The notes: a model not told the origin generated them from the letters alone. 58,889 nt of DNA from Gordonia otitidis NBRC 100426 (GCF_000248075.1 NZ_BAFB01000242.1:1-58889), one strand, 5' to 3'; numbered from the stretch's first letter, positions 8,251-17,670 are shown. A program made the numbers and translations.

Positions 8251-9723
8251 ATGGCTGACGGCACACAGATTCCCGATCCCCTTGCGCTGGGCTCGGTGAC
8301 GGAGTTCAGCGACGAGGTCGACGTCGTCGTGATCGGATTGGGCATCGCGGGCGGTTGCGCAGCGGTCGAGGCGGCGACGAACGGGGCGCGAGTTTTGGTG
8401 CTCGAACGCGCCGCAGCGGCCGGCGGCACGACCGCGCTGGCGGGTGGACACTTTTATCTCGGTGGCGGAACCGCGGTCCAGAAGGCGACGGGACACGAGG
8501 ATTCGGCCGAGGAGATGGAGCGCTACATCACCGCGGTCTCCAGCGACCCCGAGCCCGACAAGATCCACGCCTATTGCGTCGACAGCGTCGAGCACTTCGA
8601 CTGGCTCGAAGCGCTCGGGTTCCAGTTCGAGCGCAGCTACTACCCGGAGAAGGCCGTCGTCCAACCCGAGACGCAGGGCCTGATGTACACCGGCAACGAG
8701 AAGGTGTGGCCGTTCAACACGATCGCCACGCCCGCGCCCCGCGGCCACAAGGTTCCCGTCCCCGGCGACACGGGCGGAGCTGCGATGATCGTCGAACTAC
8801 TCGTCAAACGTCTCGCCGACCTGGGAGTCGAGGTCCGCTACGAAACCGGAGCACGACGACTCGTCGTCGACGAGGACGGTGCCGTCGCCGGAGTCGCCTG
8901 GCGCAGCCCGGGCAACGGAGACGGCGTCATCAGCGCATCGAGCGTGGTCATCGCTGCCGGCGGATTCGTGATGAACTCCGAGATGGTCGCCGAAAACGTT
9001 CCGTGGCTCGCCGAGAAACCCTACGTTCTCGGCAACACCTACGACGACGGTCTCGGACTCCGGATGGGCGTCTCCGTCGGCGCAGCGCTCAAGCACATGG
9101 ACCAGGCGTTCTGCACCGCACCCGTGTATCCGCCCGCCATCCTGCTCACCGGGATCGCGGTGAACAACAACGGCGACCGGTTCGTCGCGGAGGACTCCTA
9201 CCACTCCCGGACCTCGAGTTTCGTTCTCGATCAACCGGATTCGACCGCATACCTCATCGTCGACGAAGCGCACATGAAGCGGCCGCGCATGCCGCTCGTG
9301 CCGTTCGTCGACGGATACGAGACGATCGCGGAGGCGGAGGAGGCCCTGGGCATACCGGCGGGCCGATTGCAGGCGAGTCTCGACCGCTACAACGAGAACG
9401 CAGCCCGCGGCGAGGATCCCGACTTCCACAAAGCCCCCGAATACCTTGCGCCGCAGGACAAAGGCCCGTGGGCGGCCTTCGACATGAGCCTCGGCAAGGC
9501 GATGTACGCGGGATTCACGCTCGGCGGAATGGCGACATCGGTCGACGGTGAGGTGCTCGATACCTCCGGCTCGGCGATCGCCGGGCTGTACGCGGCGGGC
9601 GCATGTGCCGCGAACATCGCCCAGGACAGCAAGGGCTACTCCAGCGGCACACAACTCGGCGAGGGGTCGTATTTCGGGCGGCGCGCGGGACGCCATGCGG
9701 CTCGCCGCGCTGCCGCCGAGTAG
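8251..9723 (+). CDS. KstD/fumarate-reductase-superfamily FAD-dependent dehydrogenase
   Basis: A 490-residue flavoprotein. The FAD dinucleotide motif is VVVIGLGIAGG (about residues 27-37), followed by LERAAAAGGTTALAGG, and the C-terminal FAD-contact region has IAGLYAAGACAANIA. This is the architecture of 3-ketosteroid dehydrogenases and fumarate-reductase-like flavoproteins. The KstR-type box directly upstream supports a role in steroid or related CoA-ester catabolism, but I cannot tell KstD proper from a related dehydrogenase. I use ATG 8251 rather than an upstream TTG at 8230 that abuts the operator. It converges on copA with only 25 bp between the stops. Confidence 0.82.
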   Translation: MADGTQIPDPLALGSVTEFSDEVDVVVIGLGIAGGCAAVEAATNGARVLVLERAAAAGGTTALAGGHFYLGGGTAVQKATGHEDSAEEMERYITAVSSDPEPDKIHAYCVDSVEHFDWLEALGFQFERSYYPEKAVVQPETQGLMYTGNEKVWPFNTIATPAPRGHKVPVPGDTGGAAMIVELLVKRLADLGVEVRYETGARRLVVDEDGAVAGVAWRSPGNGDGVISASSVVIAAGGFVMNSEMVAENVPWLAEKPYVLGNTYDDGLGLRMGVSVGAALKHMDQAFCTAPVYPPAILLTGIAVNNNGDRFVAEDSYHSRTSSFVLDQPDSTAYLIVDEAHMKRPRMPLVPFVDGYETIAEAEEALGIPAGRLQASLDRYNENAARGEDPDFHKAPEYLAPQDKGPWAAFDMSLGKAMYAGFTLGGMATSVDGEVLDTSGSAIAGLYAAGACAANIAQDSKGYSSGTQLGEGSYFGRRAGRHAARRAAAE

Positions 9724-9748
9724 AGCCCCCGCGGCACGACCTCGCGAT

Positions 9749-12010
9749 CTACCGCCGCGGTGAGAACCGGCGCAGTCGCAAGCTGTTCAGCACCACGAAC
9801 ACCGACGAGAACGCCATGGCAGCTCCCGCGATCATCGGGTTGAGCAGCGCCGCTGCCGCGAGCGGAATCGCGGCGACGTTGTAGCCGAACGCCCAGAACA
9901 GGTTCTGCTTGATCGTCCGTAAGGTCGCGCGCGACAACTCGATCGCGTCGAGCACCTTGTTGACGTCGCCGTCGACGATGGTCACGTCGCTCGCAGCGAT
10001 TGCGACGTCGGTGCCGGTGCCCATGGCGATGCCGAGGTCGGCCTGCGCGAGTGCCGGTGCGTCGTTGATTCCGTCGCCGACCATGGCCACGGTCGCGCCC
10101 GCCTGCTGCAACCGCACCACCTCGGCGACCTTGTCCTGCGGCCGCACGTCCGAGATCACCGTGTCGATACCGACGGCGTCGGCGACGTGCCGCGCGGCAC
10201 CCGCGTTGTCGCCGGTCAGCAGAATCGGGCGCAATCCAGCCTTCTTCATGCGCGAGACCGCTTCGGCAGCAGCGGGTTTCACAGTGTCTGACACCACGAT
10301 CACGCCGATCGGTTCGCCGTCGCGGAGCACGACGACGGGAGTCGCACCAGCGGCCTGAGCCTCGTCGACGGCGACGCGCAGACCCGGGTCGAGCTCGACG
10401 TCGAGTCGGGCCGGTCCACTGACGACGATCCTGCTCGACCCGACGTTTCCGGATACCCCGACACCGTGATCGGCGTCGAACTCGTCCGCCTCGGGAACGG
10501 TGAGATCATGTGCGGCAACGACGATCGCCCGCCCGATCGGATGTTCCGAGCCCGTCTCGACGGCGGCGGCCAGGGTCAGAACGTCGTCACGTGTCACACC
10601 GGAGGCGCCGTACACGACGTCGACGCGCATCTCACCGGTGGTGACCGTGCCGGTCTTGTCCAACACGACGGTGTCGACACGTCGCGTCTTCTCCAGCACC
10701 TCCCGTCCGGACAAAAGGATTCCGAGCTGTGCGCCGCGTCCGGTGCCGACCATGAGCGCGGTTGGGGTCGCGAGCCCGAGCGCGCACGGGCAGGCGATGA
10801 TGAGGACCGACACCGCTGCGGTGAACGCGGTGAGCACGGAGCCGTCGACCCACCAGAAGATCAGCGCGGCAACGGCGATCAGCATCACGACGGGGACGAA
10901 CACACCCGAAATCCTGTCGGCGAGTCGCTGCACACGGGCCTTACCAGCCTGCGCCGCCTCGACCAGACGCGCCATCTGTGCGAGTGCCGTATCGGCGCCG
11001 ACATGCGTCGCACGCACCACGAGGCGACCGCTGGTGTTGATCGTCGCACCCACGACGTCGTCGTCGACCGTCACTTCGATGGGCACGGATTCACCTGTGA
11101 GCATGGACATGTCGACCGCAGAGGCGCCGTCGACGACCACCCCGTCGGTGGCAATCTTCTCACCTGGTCGGACGACGAACTCGTCACCGACGCCGAGCTC
11201 GCCGATCGGGACCCTCACTTCGCTGCCGGCCCGTCGGATCACGACGTCCTTCGCGCCGAGATCCATCAGCGCCCGAAGTGCATCTCCGGCACGGATTTTC
11301 GCGCGCTTCTCCGCGTATCGTCCGGCCAGGATGAAGGTCGTGACCCCGGCTGCGGCCTCCAGATAGATATACGACGCCCCGGCACCACGAGCGGGAAGCA
11401 GATCGAATCCGTGTGTCATTCCCGGCATCCCGGCCATGCCGAAGAACAGCGCATACAGTGACCATCCGAACGCGGCGAGCGTTCCGATCGACACCAGCGT
11501 GTCCATGGTCAGCGCGCCGTGACGCAGATTGCGCCACGCGGCGAGATGGAATGGATAACCGCCCCAGATGATCACCGGCGCAGCGAGTGTCAGCGACAAC
11601 CACTGCCAGTTGGTGAACTGGGCGGCGGGCACCATCGCCAGGATGATGACCGGGATCGACAGCAATGCCGAGATGACGAGACGCTGACGTAGACCTCGGA
11701 GCTCGAGTGTTGCCGGAGTCGCGACGGCGTCGGCCGCCGACCCCGGATCAGTGGATTCGACGGGGTCTCTCGGGCGCACCGGAGTGGCCGAGTACCCGGC
11801 GTCGCGGACTGCTGCGACGAGCGTGTCGACATCTGCCGTGCCGCCAACGGTCGCCCGCTCGGTCGCAAAGTTCACCGACGCCTGCACGCCGTCGATCTTG
11901 TTGAGTTTGCGCTCGATCCGGTTCGCACACGACGCACACGTCATGCCGGTGATGTCGAGGTCGACGACGGCGGTCGACCCCTCACCGTGCGTCGTGAACG
12001 TCGTGGACAT
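9749..12010 (-). CDS. copA: Copper-translocating P1B-type ATPase
   Basis: A 753-residue P1B-1 ATPase that exports Cu(I). It has an N-terminal heavy-metal domain with GMTCASC (residues 22-28), eight membrane helices, the actuator loop LTGESVP, the membrane metal site [10 protein letters not shown], the phosphorylation site DKTGT and the hinge [14 protein letters not shown]. The ATG at 12010 lies one base after the copZ stop; an upstream in-frame ATG would run back through copZ and is rejected. It is the last gene of csoR-copZ-copA, with copper-induced derepression by CsoR expected. Confidence 0.96.
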   Translation of the reverse strand: MSTTFTTHGEGSTAVVDLDITGMTCASCANRIERKLNKIDGVQASVNFATERATVGGTADVDTLVAAVRDAGYSATPVRPRDPVESTDPGSAADAVATPATLELRGLRQRLVISALLSIPVIILAMVPAAQFTNWQWLSLTLAAPVIIWGGYPFHLAAWRNLRHGALTMDTLVSIGTLAAFGWSLYALFFGMAGMPGMTHGFDLLPARGAGASYIYLEAAAGVTTFILAGRYAEKRAKIRAGDALRALMDLGAKDVVIRRAGSEVRVPIGELGVGDEFVVRPGEKIATDGVVVDGASAVDMSMLTGESVPIEVTVDDDVVGATINTSGRLVVRATHVGADTALAQMARLVEAAQAGKARVQRLADRISGVFVPVVMLIAVAALIFWWVDGSVLTAFTAAVSVLIIACPCALGLATPTALMVGTGRGAQLGILLSGREVLEKTRRVDTVVLDKTGTVTTGEMRVDVVYGASGVTRDDVLTLAAAVETGSEHPIGRAIVVAAHDLTVPEADEFDADHGVGVSGNVGSSRIVVSGPARLDVELDPGLRVAVDEAQAAGATPVVVLRDGEPIGVIVVSDTVKPAAAEAVSRMKKAGLRPILLTGDNAGAARHVADAVGIDTVISDVRPQDKVAEVVRLQQAGATVAMVGDGINDAPALAQADLGIAMGTGTDVAIAASDVTIVDGDVNKVLDAIELSRATLRTIKQNLFWAFGYNVAAIPLAAAALLNPMIAGAAMAFSSVFVVLNSLRLRRFSPRR

Positions 12011-12011
12011 C

Positions 12012-12215
12012 TCAGACCAGCTCGTAACCGGCTTCGGACACGGCCTCGGAGACCTCGTCGCGACCGAGTTCGCGATCACTTTCGATCTCGACGACGCCGG
12101 TCTCGAGGGTCACGTCGACAGTGTTCACGCCCGGGATCTCGCCGATCTCCTCGCGTACCGACGCGACGCAGTGGCCGCAGGTCATGCCTGTGACGGTGTA
12201 GGTGCTCGTGCTCAT
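12012..12215 (-). CDS. copZ: Copper chaperone
   Basis: A 67-residue single heavy-metal-associated domain with the copper-binding GMTCGHC motif (residues 10-16) and the ferredoxin-like beta-alpha-beta pattern. It hands Cu(I) to CopA, whose gene begins one base after this stop. AAAGG lies about 10 bases before the ATG. The length is normal for CopZ. Confidence 0.95.
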   Translation of the reverse strand: MSTSTYTVTGMTCGHCVASVREEIGEIPGVNTVDVTLETGVVEIESDRELGRDEVSEAVSEAGYELV

Positions 12216-12278
12216 GTGCTGTCAACCTTTCTGTTGGGCGGCCTCAGGGGCCGGGTACGCCGGCGAGACGGCGGCGTG

Positions 12279-12626
12279 TCAGGACTTGACGAGCCGTGTG
12301 ATCGCGGCCATCGCCTCGTCGACCTTGGCCTGACCAGCGGCGTCACTCTCCTGCGCGGCGTGCACCACGCAGTGGTTCATGTGGTCTTCGAGCAAACCGA
12401 GTCCGACGGCCTGCAGCGCCTTGGTCATCGCCGACAACTGAGTGAGGATGTCGATGCAGTACTCCTCGTCGTCGACCATGCGTTGCAGCCCACGCGCTTG
12501 ACCCTCGATACGGCGCAACCGCTTGAGATAGTCGTCCTTGCGTGTGATGTAGCCGTGCTCGGCATGCTCGATGTCGGTGCGCCCGGCCCCACTCGGCTCG
12601 TGCTCGACAGTCGCGTCGATCCCCAT
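12279..12626 (-). CDS. csoR: Copper-sensing transcriptional repressor
   Basis: A 115-residue all-helical CsoR/RcnR-family protein. The Cu(I) ligands expected for CsoR are visible as the Cys in EEYCIDIL and the His and Cys in DHMNHCVVH. I chose ATG 12626 because AGGAG lies 7 bases upstream; an ATG at 12641 falls inside the operator. Apo-CsoR binds DNA and releases it on binding Cu(I). It heads the csoR-copZ-copA transcript and presumably also controls copB through the matching box at 17602-17628. Confidence 0.93.
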   Translation of the reverse strand: MGIDATVEHEPSGAGRTDIEHAEHGYITRKDDYLKRLRRIEGQARGLQRMVDDEEYCIDILTQLSAMTKALQAVGLGLLEDHMNHCVVHAAQESDAAGQAKVDEAMAAITRLVKS

Positions 12627-12640
12627 GGTCACTCTCCTCA

Positions 12641-12660
12641 TATACCCCTTACCGGTATAC
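12641..12660. promoter_or_regulatory. CsoR-type box at csoR promoter (proximal)
   Basis: TATACCCCTTACCGGTATAC lies 15-34 bp upstream of the csoR ATG. It has the imperfect palindromic TATACCC...GGTATA pattern of CsoR operators and probably overlaps the -10 region, giving autoregulation. Confidence 0.6.
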
Positions 12661-12678
12661 CAGAATGAGTCCGGAAAC

Positions 12679-12698
12679 GGTACCCCCCTAGGGTATGG
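12679..12698. promoter_or_regulatory. CsoR-type box at csoR promoter (distal)
   Basis: The core TACCCCCCTAGGGTA at 12681-12695 is identical over 15 bases to the core of the box upstream of copB (17608-17622). It lies about 55-70 bp upstream of csoR, so the csoR promoter has two potential sites. Confidence 0.7.
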
Positions 12699-12738
12699 GA
12701 CACGGCATGTTGTGCCGACGACGAACAGTCGTGCGTGA

Positions 12739-13560
12739 TCAGGAACGCGGGCGCTCGAGCGCGTCCGCGAGTTTTGCCAACGCCGCCGCGACGTCGCGCA
12801 GGGCTTCGCTCACCTCATCGGTGCGGGGGTTCACAGGAGGTGCGCTCACCGGACCTGACAATGGGTCGGCACGTGGCGGCGACGGCGGTACCGGTGGTTG
12901 ACCGACGACCTGTGCGCTCTCGGTGTCGACGGCCTGGTGCCTGTTGACGATGGGCATCGGCGTGGCCGGCGGTTCGGCATTGGTCGACCGACGACCACCC
13001 CGGTACGCATGCGACGGTGTCGGCTGGGACGCGAGGGAATGCTGCGCAGGCGGGACCTCCCGAACCGACTGCCCGCGGGGCTCGTCGAGTCGGTGCGATC
13101 CCGCGTTGGCTGCCGCGACCGGCAGATCGCCGGTCGAGGGACCACTCCGTTCGGGGCGACGGGCCTGCGGGGGCGGCGGTGTGTTGCCCTGTACGGGCAT
13201 CCGGCCGGAGGCCGCTGGACGTCTGGCGCCGTTGTTCACCGCGGGGACGTGCCCGTTTGTCCGCGCATAGAAGTGTGGTCCGCCGTGCCCGTTGAAGAAG
13301 ACACAGCGTGCGCCCTCGGGAGACAGCACCGGGCACGGATTGCGTTCGATCAGCGATTGCGCGCGGTCGTCGAAGTCATTCCATTCGAGCCAGAGGCGCC
13401 TGTCGCTGCGCGGTCGAGTACTTGCATCCGTGGCGTGATTCCCCGCGTGGCCTGCCGCCAGCCTGCACTGCAACAACCACTCCGACGACCCACTCAAGCC
13501 GAGTGCGCGACGTTCCTCCGCGGAGCACACAACCGTTGACCAGCAACCCTGGCCGTCCAT
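12739..13560 (-). CDS. Hypothetical protein, Cys-containing N-terminus and proline-rich C-terminus
   Basis: A 273-residue protein that I do not recognise. ATG 13560 is supported by GGAGGAC at good spacing. The N-terminal 110 residues are the conserved-looking part, with several Cys and His residues (CWSTVVC near the start, LLQCRLAAGHAGNH, and a CPVLSPEGARCVFFNGHGGPH segment) that could bind metal. From about residue 115 to 240 the sequence is low-complexity, rich in Pro, Arg, Ser and Gln, and it ends in a short predicted helix. No signal peptide or membrane segment is seen. It is transcribed towards csoR but stands apart from the copper operon. Function unknown. Confidence 0.7.
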   Translation of the reverse strand: MDGQGCWSTVVCSAEERRALGLSGSSEWLLQCRLAAGHAGNHATDASTRPRSDRRLWLEWNDFDDRAQSLIERNPCPVLSPEGARCVFFNGHGGPHFYARTNGHVPAVNNGARRPAASGRMPVQGNTPPPPQARRPERSGPSTGDLPVAAANAGSHRLDEPRGQSVREVPPAQHSLASQPTPSHAYRGGRRSTNAEPPATPMPIVNRHQAVDTESAQVVGQPPVPPSPPRADPLSGPVSAPPVNPRTDEVSEALRDVAAALAKLADALERPRS

Positions 13561-13693
13561 ACGGTCCTCCCATCGGCCCGATACGAGCACGCTGTCATAT
13601 GACGACGACGCTACCCGCGATGTCACGGCTCGTCACAGCCCGATCGGCTGCCGCCTCGGCGACCGGTGCGTCGATCATCCCACTCCCCGGGCG

Positions 13694-15400
13694 TCAGTCT
13701 ACGGAAGTGAGTACTGGCACTTCTACCCCCGCCACGCAGATCTCGTTGCCCTCCATCCGGAAGCGTCGGGTCGTGTCGTCGTCGAAGCTGCGATACCCCG
13801 AGCCGATGGTCGCCGTGTCGATGGTCGCCGTGTCGATGGTCGCCGGGTCGGTGGTCGCCGACTCGTCGGTGCGGACGTGGCATCCACGCGACCGACGTCG
13901 CGCGGCGGCTGCCGCGACGACGAACCGTGCGGTGAGCGTCAATGCGGCATCCTCGACATCTGCTCGCGTGGTGAGGACACGCGGAGCGGCAGCATCGAGC
14001 ATGGCGGCGACGTGTGCGAGGCCGGCAGAGTCACGGCGCAATCCCACGAATCGCGACATCGCGTCCTGGAGGGTCGTTCGGTCCAACGCCTGCGCGACCT
14101 GGTCGTTCGCGTCGGCCACGGAGCCGACGGCGAGCGCGTCGTCGACGACGTGAGTCCTCTGCGAGTGCGCGACCCGCGCGGCACGCACGCCCATCACCAG
14201 GCCCTCGAGCAGCGAGTTCGATGCGAGCCTGTTGCCGCCGTGCAGTCCGGTACGCGCGACCTCTCCCGCGGCGAGCAAGCCCGGCACGGTGGTCCGCCCG
14301 TCGGCATCCGTGACGACGCCACCACACTGATAGTGCGCGCCCGGCACGACCGGAATGCGACCGTCAGCGGGATCGAGACCGGCGGCGTGTAGCCCCGCGG
14401 TGACGGTGGGGAACCGGGTGTCGAAGTGGTCGATCGCCGCGACGTCGAGGTAGACACACGGATGGCCGGTACGGTCGATGGCCTTGGTCACCGCGTTGGC
14501 GACGACGTCGCGCGGCGCGAGATCGCCGAGCGGATGGACGTCAGCGGTCACCGACCGCCCGGCGACGTCGACGAGACATCCGCCTTCTCCGCGGATCGCC
14601 TCCGTGATCAGCGTTCGCCGACCTCGTGCTCCCGGCGTGTACAGCATCGTCGGATGGAACTGGACGAACTCGAGGTCGGCGACTTCCGCACCCGCGCGCA
14701 GCGCCAGGGCCAGGCCGTCGGCTGTGGCGCCGGACGGGTTGGTCGTGGCGGCGTACAGGTGGCCGCTGCCGCCGGTCGCCAGCAGCACCGTCGGGGCGTG
14801 GGCGACCCCCAATCCGTCCGCTGACCGATAGGCGACACCGACCGCTCGTCCATCGGCCGTCAACACCCGGGTGACCGTGCAGTCGTCCACGACGCGCAGA
14901 TGGCCGTGTCGGCTCGCAGCGCCGACTGCCGTGGACAGCGTCTGTTGTATCTGCGCACCCGTCGCGTCCCCACCCGCGTGGATGATCCGTCGCACGCTGT
15001 GACCGCCCTCGCGTGTCCGGATCAATCGCCCGGTCGCGTCCCGGTCGAACCGGGCGCCCCAGCCGAGCAGCCGCGAGACCGCCGACCATCCGTCAGCCAC
15101 GATCTCCCGGGTGATGTCAGGGTCGCTGAGCCCCGCTCCGGCGGCCAGGGTGTCGCGCACGTGGAGGTCGACGGTGTCGTCGGCGCTGTCGGGCGCCACG
15201 ACCGCGACGCCGCCCTGGGCGTAGTACGTCGACGTACTCGGTTCCGGACCGCCCACTCCACCGGGTTCACGGACGATCCCTTTGCTGCAGACCAGGACGC
15301 GCAGTCCCTGCTCGACAGCGGAGAGCGCCGCGGTCAGTCCGGCGACGCCCGCGCCGACCACCACGAGGTCGGCGTGGACCTGATCGAGCCCCATACGCAT
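13694..15400 (-). CDS. nadB: L-aspartate oxidase
   Basis: A 568-residue FAD enzyme of the succinate dehydrogenase/aspartate oxidase family that makes iminoaspartate for NAD synthesis. Visible are the FAD motif VVVGAGVAGLTAA (about residues 13-25), STYYAQGGVA, the catalytic HPTMLYTPGARGRRTLITEAIRGEG region (split: HPTMLY then TLITEAIRGEG) and GLLAAGEVARTGLHGGNRLASNSLLEG. The C-terminal region carries four in-frame 15-bp tandem repeats (13799-13858) that insert a Thr/Asp/Ile/Ala stretch not typical of the family. nadA and nadC, often adjacent, are not in this window. A 23-bp palindrome lies 23-45 bp upstream. Confidence 0.93.
   Translation of the reverse strand: MRMGLDQVHADLVVVGAGVAGLTAALSAVEQGLRVLVCSKGIVREPGGVGGPEPSTSTYYAQGGVAVVAPDSADDTVDLHVRDTLAAGAGLSDPDITREIVADGWSAVSRLLGWGARFDRDATGRLIRTREGGHSVRRIIHAGGDATGAQIQQTLSTAVGAASRHGHLRVVDDCTVTRVLTADGRAVGVAYRSADGLGVAHAPTVLLATGGSGHLYAATTNPSGATADGLALALRAGAEVADLEFVQFHPTMLYTPGARGRRTLITEAIRGEGGCLVDVAGRSVTADVHPLGDLAPRDVVANAVTKAIDRTGHPCVYLDVAAIDHFDTRFPTVTAGLHAAGLDPADGRIPVVPGAHYQCGGVVTDADGRTTVPGLLAAGEVARTGLHGGNRLASNSLLEGLVMGVRAARVAHSQRTHVVDDALAVGSVADANDQVAQALDRTTLQDAMSRFVGLRRDSAGLAHVAAMLDAAAPRVLTTRADVEDAALTLTARFVVAAAAARRRSRGCHVRTDESATTDPATIDTATIDTATIGSGYRSFDDDTTRRFRMEGNEICVAGVEVPVLTSVD
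13799..13858 (-). repeat. 15-bp tandem repeat inside nadB
   Basis: Four units of 15 bp; the two central copies are identical (coding strand GCGACCATCGACACG), the outer copies differ at two to three bases. It encodes repeats of ATIDT near the C-terminus. Being a multiple of three, changes in copy number would keep the frame. Confidence 0.85.
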
Positions 15401-15422
15401 GCCCTTTCCTCACCCGAGCACT

Positions 15423-15445
15423 GTTTTCGACCATCAGTCGAAAAC
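15423..15445. promoter_or_regulatory. Palindromic operator candidate upstream of nadB
   Basis: Perfect 9-bp arms GTTTTCGAC and GTCGAAAAC flank a 5-bp centre, ending 22 bp before the nadB start. AT-rich arms are conspicuous in this GC-rich sequence. In actinobacteria NAD-synthesis genes can be controlled by NrtR; whether this matches the NrtR motif could not be checked. Confidence 0.6.
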
Positions 15446-15517
15446 CTCTCCTCGGAGAGTACGCCGACTTCTGTGACTCTGACCAGTGCGCGGCGTCTGC
15501 TGTGTCGGAGCGGAGGA

Positions 15518-17596
15518 TCAGCGCGGTTCGTGGAGATCGGCGCGACGCAGCAGTTGGGCGTTGAGCGCGACGATGATCGTCGACAACGACATCAACAGCG
15601 CTCCGACAGCCATCGGCAGCACGAAGCCGATCGGCGCCAGGATCCCCGCCGCCAACGGGACCGAGATCAGGTTGTACCCGGCAGCCCACCAGAGGTTCTG
15701 TGTCATCTTGCGGTAGGCCTTGCGCGACAACTCGATGGCCGACACCACGGTCCTCGGATCGTCGCCCGCGAGCACCACTCCCGCCGAACCGATCGCGACG
15801 TCCGTGCCCGCACCGATCGCGATACCGACATCGGCACGCGCAAGGGCGGGCGCGTCGTTGACACCGTCACCGACGAAGGCGACGACGTGGCCCTTCTGCT
15901 GCAGGTCGGAGACGATCCGCTCCTTGTCCTCGGGGCGCACCTGCGCATGCACCTCGGTGATGCCGACGGCCTTGGCCACACGCTCGGCGACGTCGGGTGC
16001 ATCGCCGGTGATCATGACCGATTCGATGCCACGGTCCCGCAGGTCGGCGACCGCTTGCGCGGACTCCGGACGCGGCTCGTCGGCGAGTGCGATCACGCCG
16101 ACGACCTCTTCGCCGGAGATCACGTACAGGACGGTGTTCCCGCGTAGGTCGTTCGCTGCCGATGCGAGACGCTCGGGAACGGCGACATTCTCCACGAGCC
16201 GTGGACCGCCGACCGACACCGAGTGGCCGTCGACCCGGGCTGTGACACCCGTCGCCGCGTGCGTGGTGAAGTCCGTCGGCGACGCGACGTCGAGGTCACG
16301 GTCGCGGGCGGCGCGAACGATGGCTCTGGCGAGCGGGTGCTCACTGGGCATCTCGGCCGAGGCCGCAAGTCGGAGGACGTCGTTCTGCGTCGAACCCTCC
16401 CGCACGACGACCTCGGTCACCTCGGGGCGTCCCCGCGTGAGCGTGCCGGTCTTGTCGAAGCAGACCACGTCGACCTGACGGAGCTTCTCCAGTGCGAGTC
16501 TGTTGGTCACCAACACACCCATCTTGGCCGCACGCTCGGTCGCGATCGACACGACGAGCGGAATCGCCAGACCCAGCGCGTGCGGACATGCGATCACCAG
16601 GACGGTGATCGTGCGGACGACCGCGTCCTCGGGTCGTCCGATGGCCGTCCAGATGACGGCGGTGAGCACCGCGGCACCGAGCGCGAACCAGAAGAGCCAT
16701 CCCGCGGCGCGGTCGGCGAGCCGCTGGGCACGCGAGGTCGAGTTCTGTGCCTCGGCAACCAGGCGTTGAATGCCCGCAAGCGTCGTGTCGTCGCCGACAG
16801 CGCTGACGCGCACCCTGATCGCGGAGTCGGCGGTGACGGTTCCCGCGACGACCTTGTCGCCGACGGTGTGACTGACCAGATCCGATTCTCCGGTGATCAT
16901 CGATTCGTCGAGTTCTGCCGTGCCGTCGACGATCACGCCGTCAGCGGGGACCCGACCACCTGGACGGACGATCACCACGTCACCCCTGGCGAGGTCGGAA
17001 GGCGTCACCGATTCGATACGCTCACCACCGTCCTCGTCGACGACGCGCTCGGCCTCGTCGGGCATGAGCGAGGCGAGCGAATCGAGCGCCGACGTCGTCT
17101 GCGCGATGGATTTCATCTCGATCCAATGCCCGAGAAGCATGATCACGATGAGAAGTGCCAGCTCCCACCAGAATTCGAGGTCGTGGGGCAGCAGATGCAC
17201 AGACGCACCCCATGACGACACGAACGCGACGGTGATCGCGAGCGCGATGAGTGTCATCATTCCCGGTGCGCGCAAACGCAATTCGCTGACCGCTCCGGTC
17301 AGGAACGGACGTCCACCCCACACGTACATCACCGTGCCGAGCACCGGCGAGATCCAGCGCACCCAGTTGTCGGGGACGGTGTAGCCCACGATGGACCCGA
17401 ACATGGGCGACGCCAGCACCACCGGGATCGCGATCACACACATGATCCAGAAGAGGCGACGGAACATGGCCACGTGATCCATGTGCCCGTGTCCGCCGTG
17501 GTCCATAGATCCGTGACCCATGCTGCCGTGGTCCATAGATCCGTGACCCATGGCTGCGTGATCCGCACTCCCGTGATCCATAGCTTTGTGGTCCAT
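15518..17596 (-). CDS. copB: P1B-3-type (CopB-like) copper-translocating ATPase
   Basis: A 692-residue P-type ATPase with a His/Met-rich N-terminal tail (first about 42 residues, MDHG repeats) in place of a Cys-type metal domain, then membrane helices, TGESDLV, the membrane metal site CPHALGLAIP (CPH instead of CPC, the mark of the P1B-3/CopB group), DKTGTLT and GDGVNDAPALARAD. CopB-type pumps export Cu(I)/Cu(II) or silver. It is monocistronic, and the ATG is 7 bases from a TATAAA hexamer that sits inside a CsoR-type box, implying leaderless, copper-induced expression. Confidence 0.93.
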   Translation of the reverse strand: MDHKAMDHGSADHAAMGHGSMDHGSMGHGSMDHGGHGHMDHVAMFRRLFWIMCVIAIPVVLASPMFGSIVGYTVPDNWVRWISPVLGTVMYVWGGRPFLTGAVSELRLRAPGMMTLIALAITVAFVSSWGASVHLLPHDLEFWWELALLIVIMLLGHWIEMKSIAQTTSALDSLASLMPDEAERVVDEDGGERIESVTPSDLARGDVVIVRPGGRVPADGVIVDGTAELDESMITGESDLVSHTVGDKVVAGTVTADSAIRVRVSAVGDDTTLAGIQRLVAEAQNSTSRAQRLADRAAGWLFWFALGAAVLTAVIWTAIGRPEDAVVRTITVLVIACPHALGLAIPLVVSIATERAAKMGVLVTNRLALEKLRQVDVVCFDKTGTLTRGRPEVTEVVVREGSTQNDVLRLAASAEMPSEHPLARAIVRAARDRDLDVASPTDFTTHAATGVTARVDGHSVSVGGPRLVENVAVPERLASAANDLRGNTVLYVISGEEVVGVIALADEPRPESAQAVADLRDRGIESVMITGDAPDVAERVAKAVGITEVHAQVRPEDKERIVSDLQQKGHVVAFVGDGVNDAPALARADVGIAIGAGTDVAIGSAGVVLAGDDPRTVVSAIELSRKAYRKMTQNLWWAAGYNLISVPLAAGILAPIGFVLPMAVGALLMSLSTIIVALNAQLLRRADLHEPR
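17481..17596 (-). repeat. His/Met-rich repeat at the CopB N-terminus
   Basis: The coding sequence of the N-terminal tail is built from a roughly 30-bp unit, near-identical at about 17495-17523 and 17525-17553, encoding HGSMDHGSMG. It is a metal-binding tail and could vary in copy number without changing frame. Confidence 0.7.
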
Positions 17597-17601
17597 GCGT
17601 C

Positions 17602-17628
17602 CCTTTATACCCCCCTAGGGTATAAAGG
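17602..17628. promoter_or_regulatory. copB: CsoR-type box and promoter of copB
   Basis: Perfect 11-bp arms (CCTTTATACCC / GGGTATAAAGG) flank a 5-bp centre. On the minus strand the inner TATAAA (17609-17604) ends 7 bases before the copB ATG, so bound repressor would cover the -10 element. The 15-base core equals that at 12681-12695. Confidence 0.75.
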
Positions 17629-17635
17629 ACCAACG

Positions 17636-17661
17636 CACATGTGCGCAGATGCGCACATGTG
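17636..17661. promoter_or_regulatory. 12-2-12 inverted repeat, ArsR/SmtB-type operator
   Basis: CACATGTGCGCA and TGCGCACATGTG are perfect complements separated by GA. The 12-2-12 geometry is the classic SmtB/ArsR operator, and an ArsR-family gene lies two genes downstream in the same transcript. The site covers the -35 region of the MFS promoter and is 7 bp from the CsoR box of the divergent copB. Confidence 0.75.
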
Positions 17662-17664
17662 ACT

Positions 17665-17670
17665 TACAAT
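17665..17670 (+). promoter_or_regulatory. -10 box of the MFS-arsR operon
   Basis: TACAAT ends 6 bases before GTG 17677, giving leaderless geometry directly after the 12-2-12 palindrome. Confidence 0.6.

Noticed and set aside
17481..17596. Spaced repeats that at first look like a small CRISPR array
   Set aside because: They are coding repeats for the His/Met-rich tail of CopB, with no unique spacers.
17636..17661. The 12-2-12 palindrome as a transcription terminator
   Set aside because: It lies between two divergent start codons, not after a gene, and overlaps a promoter.
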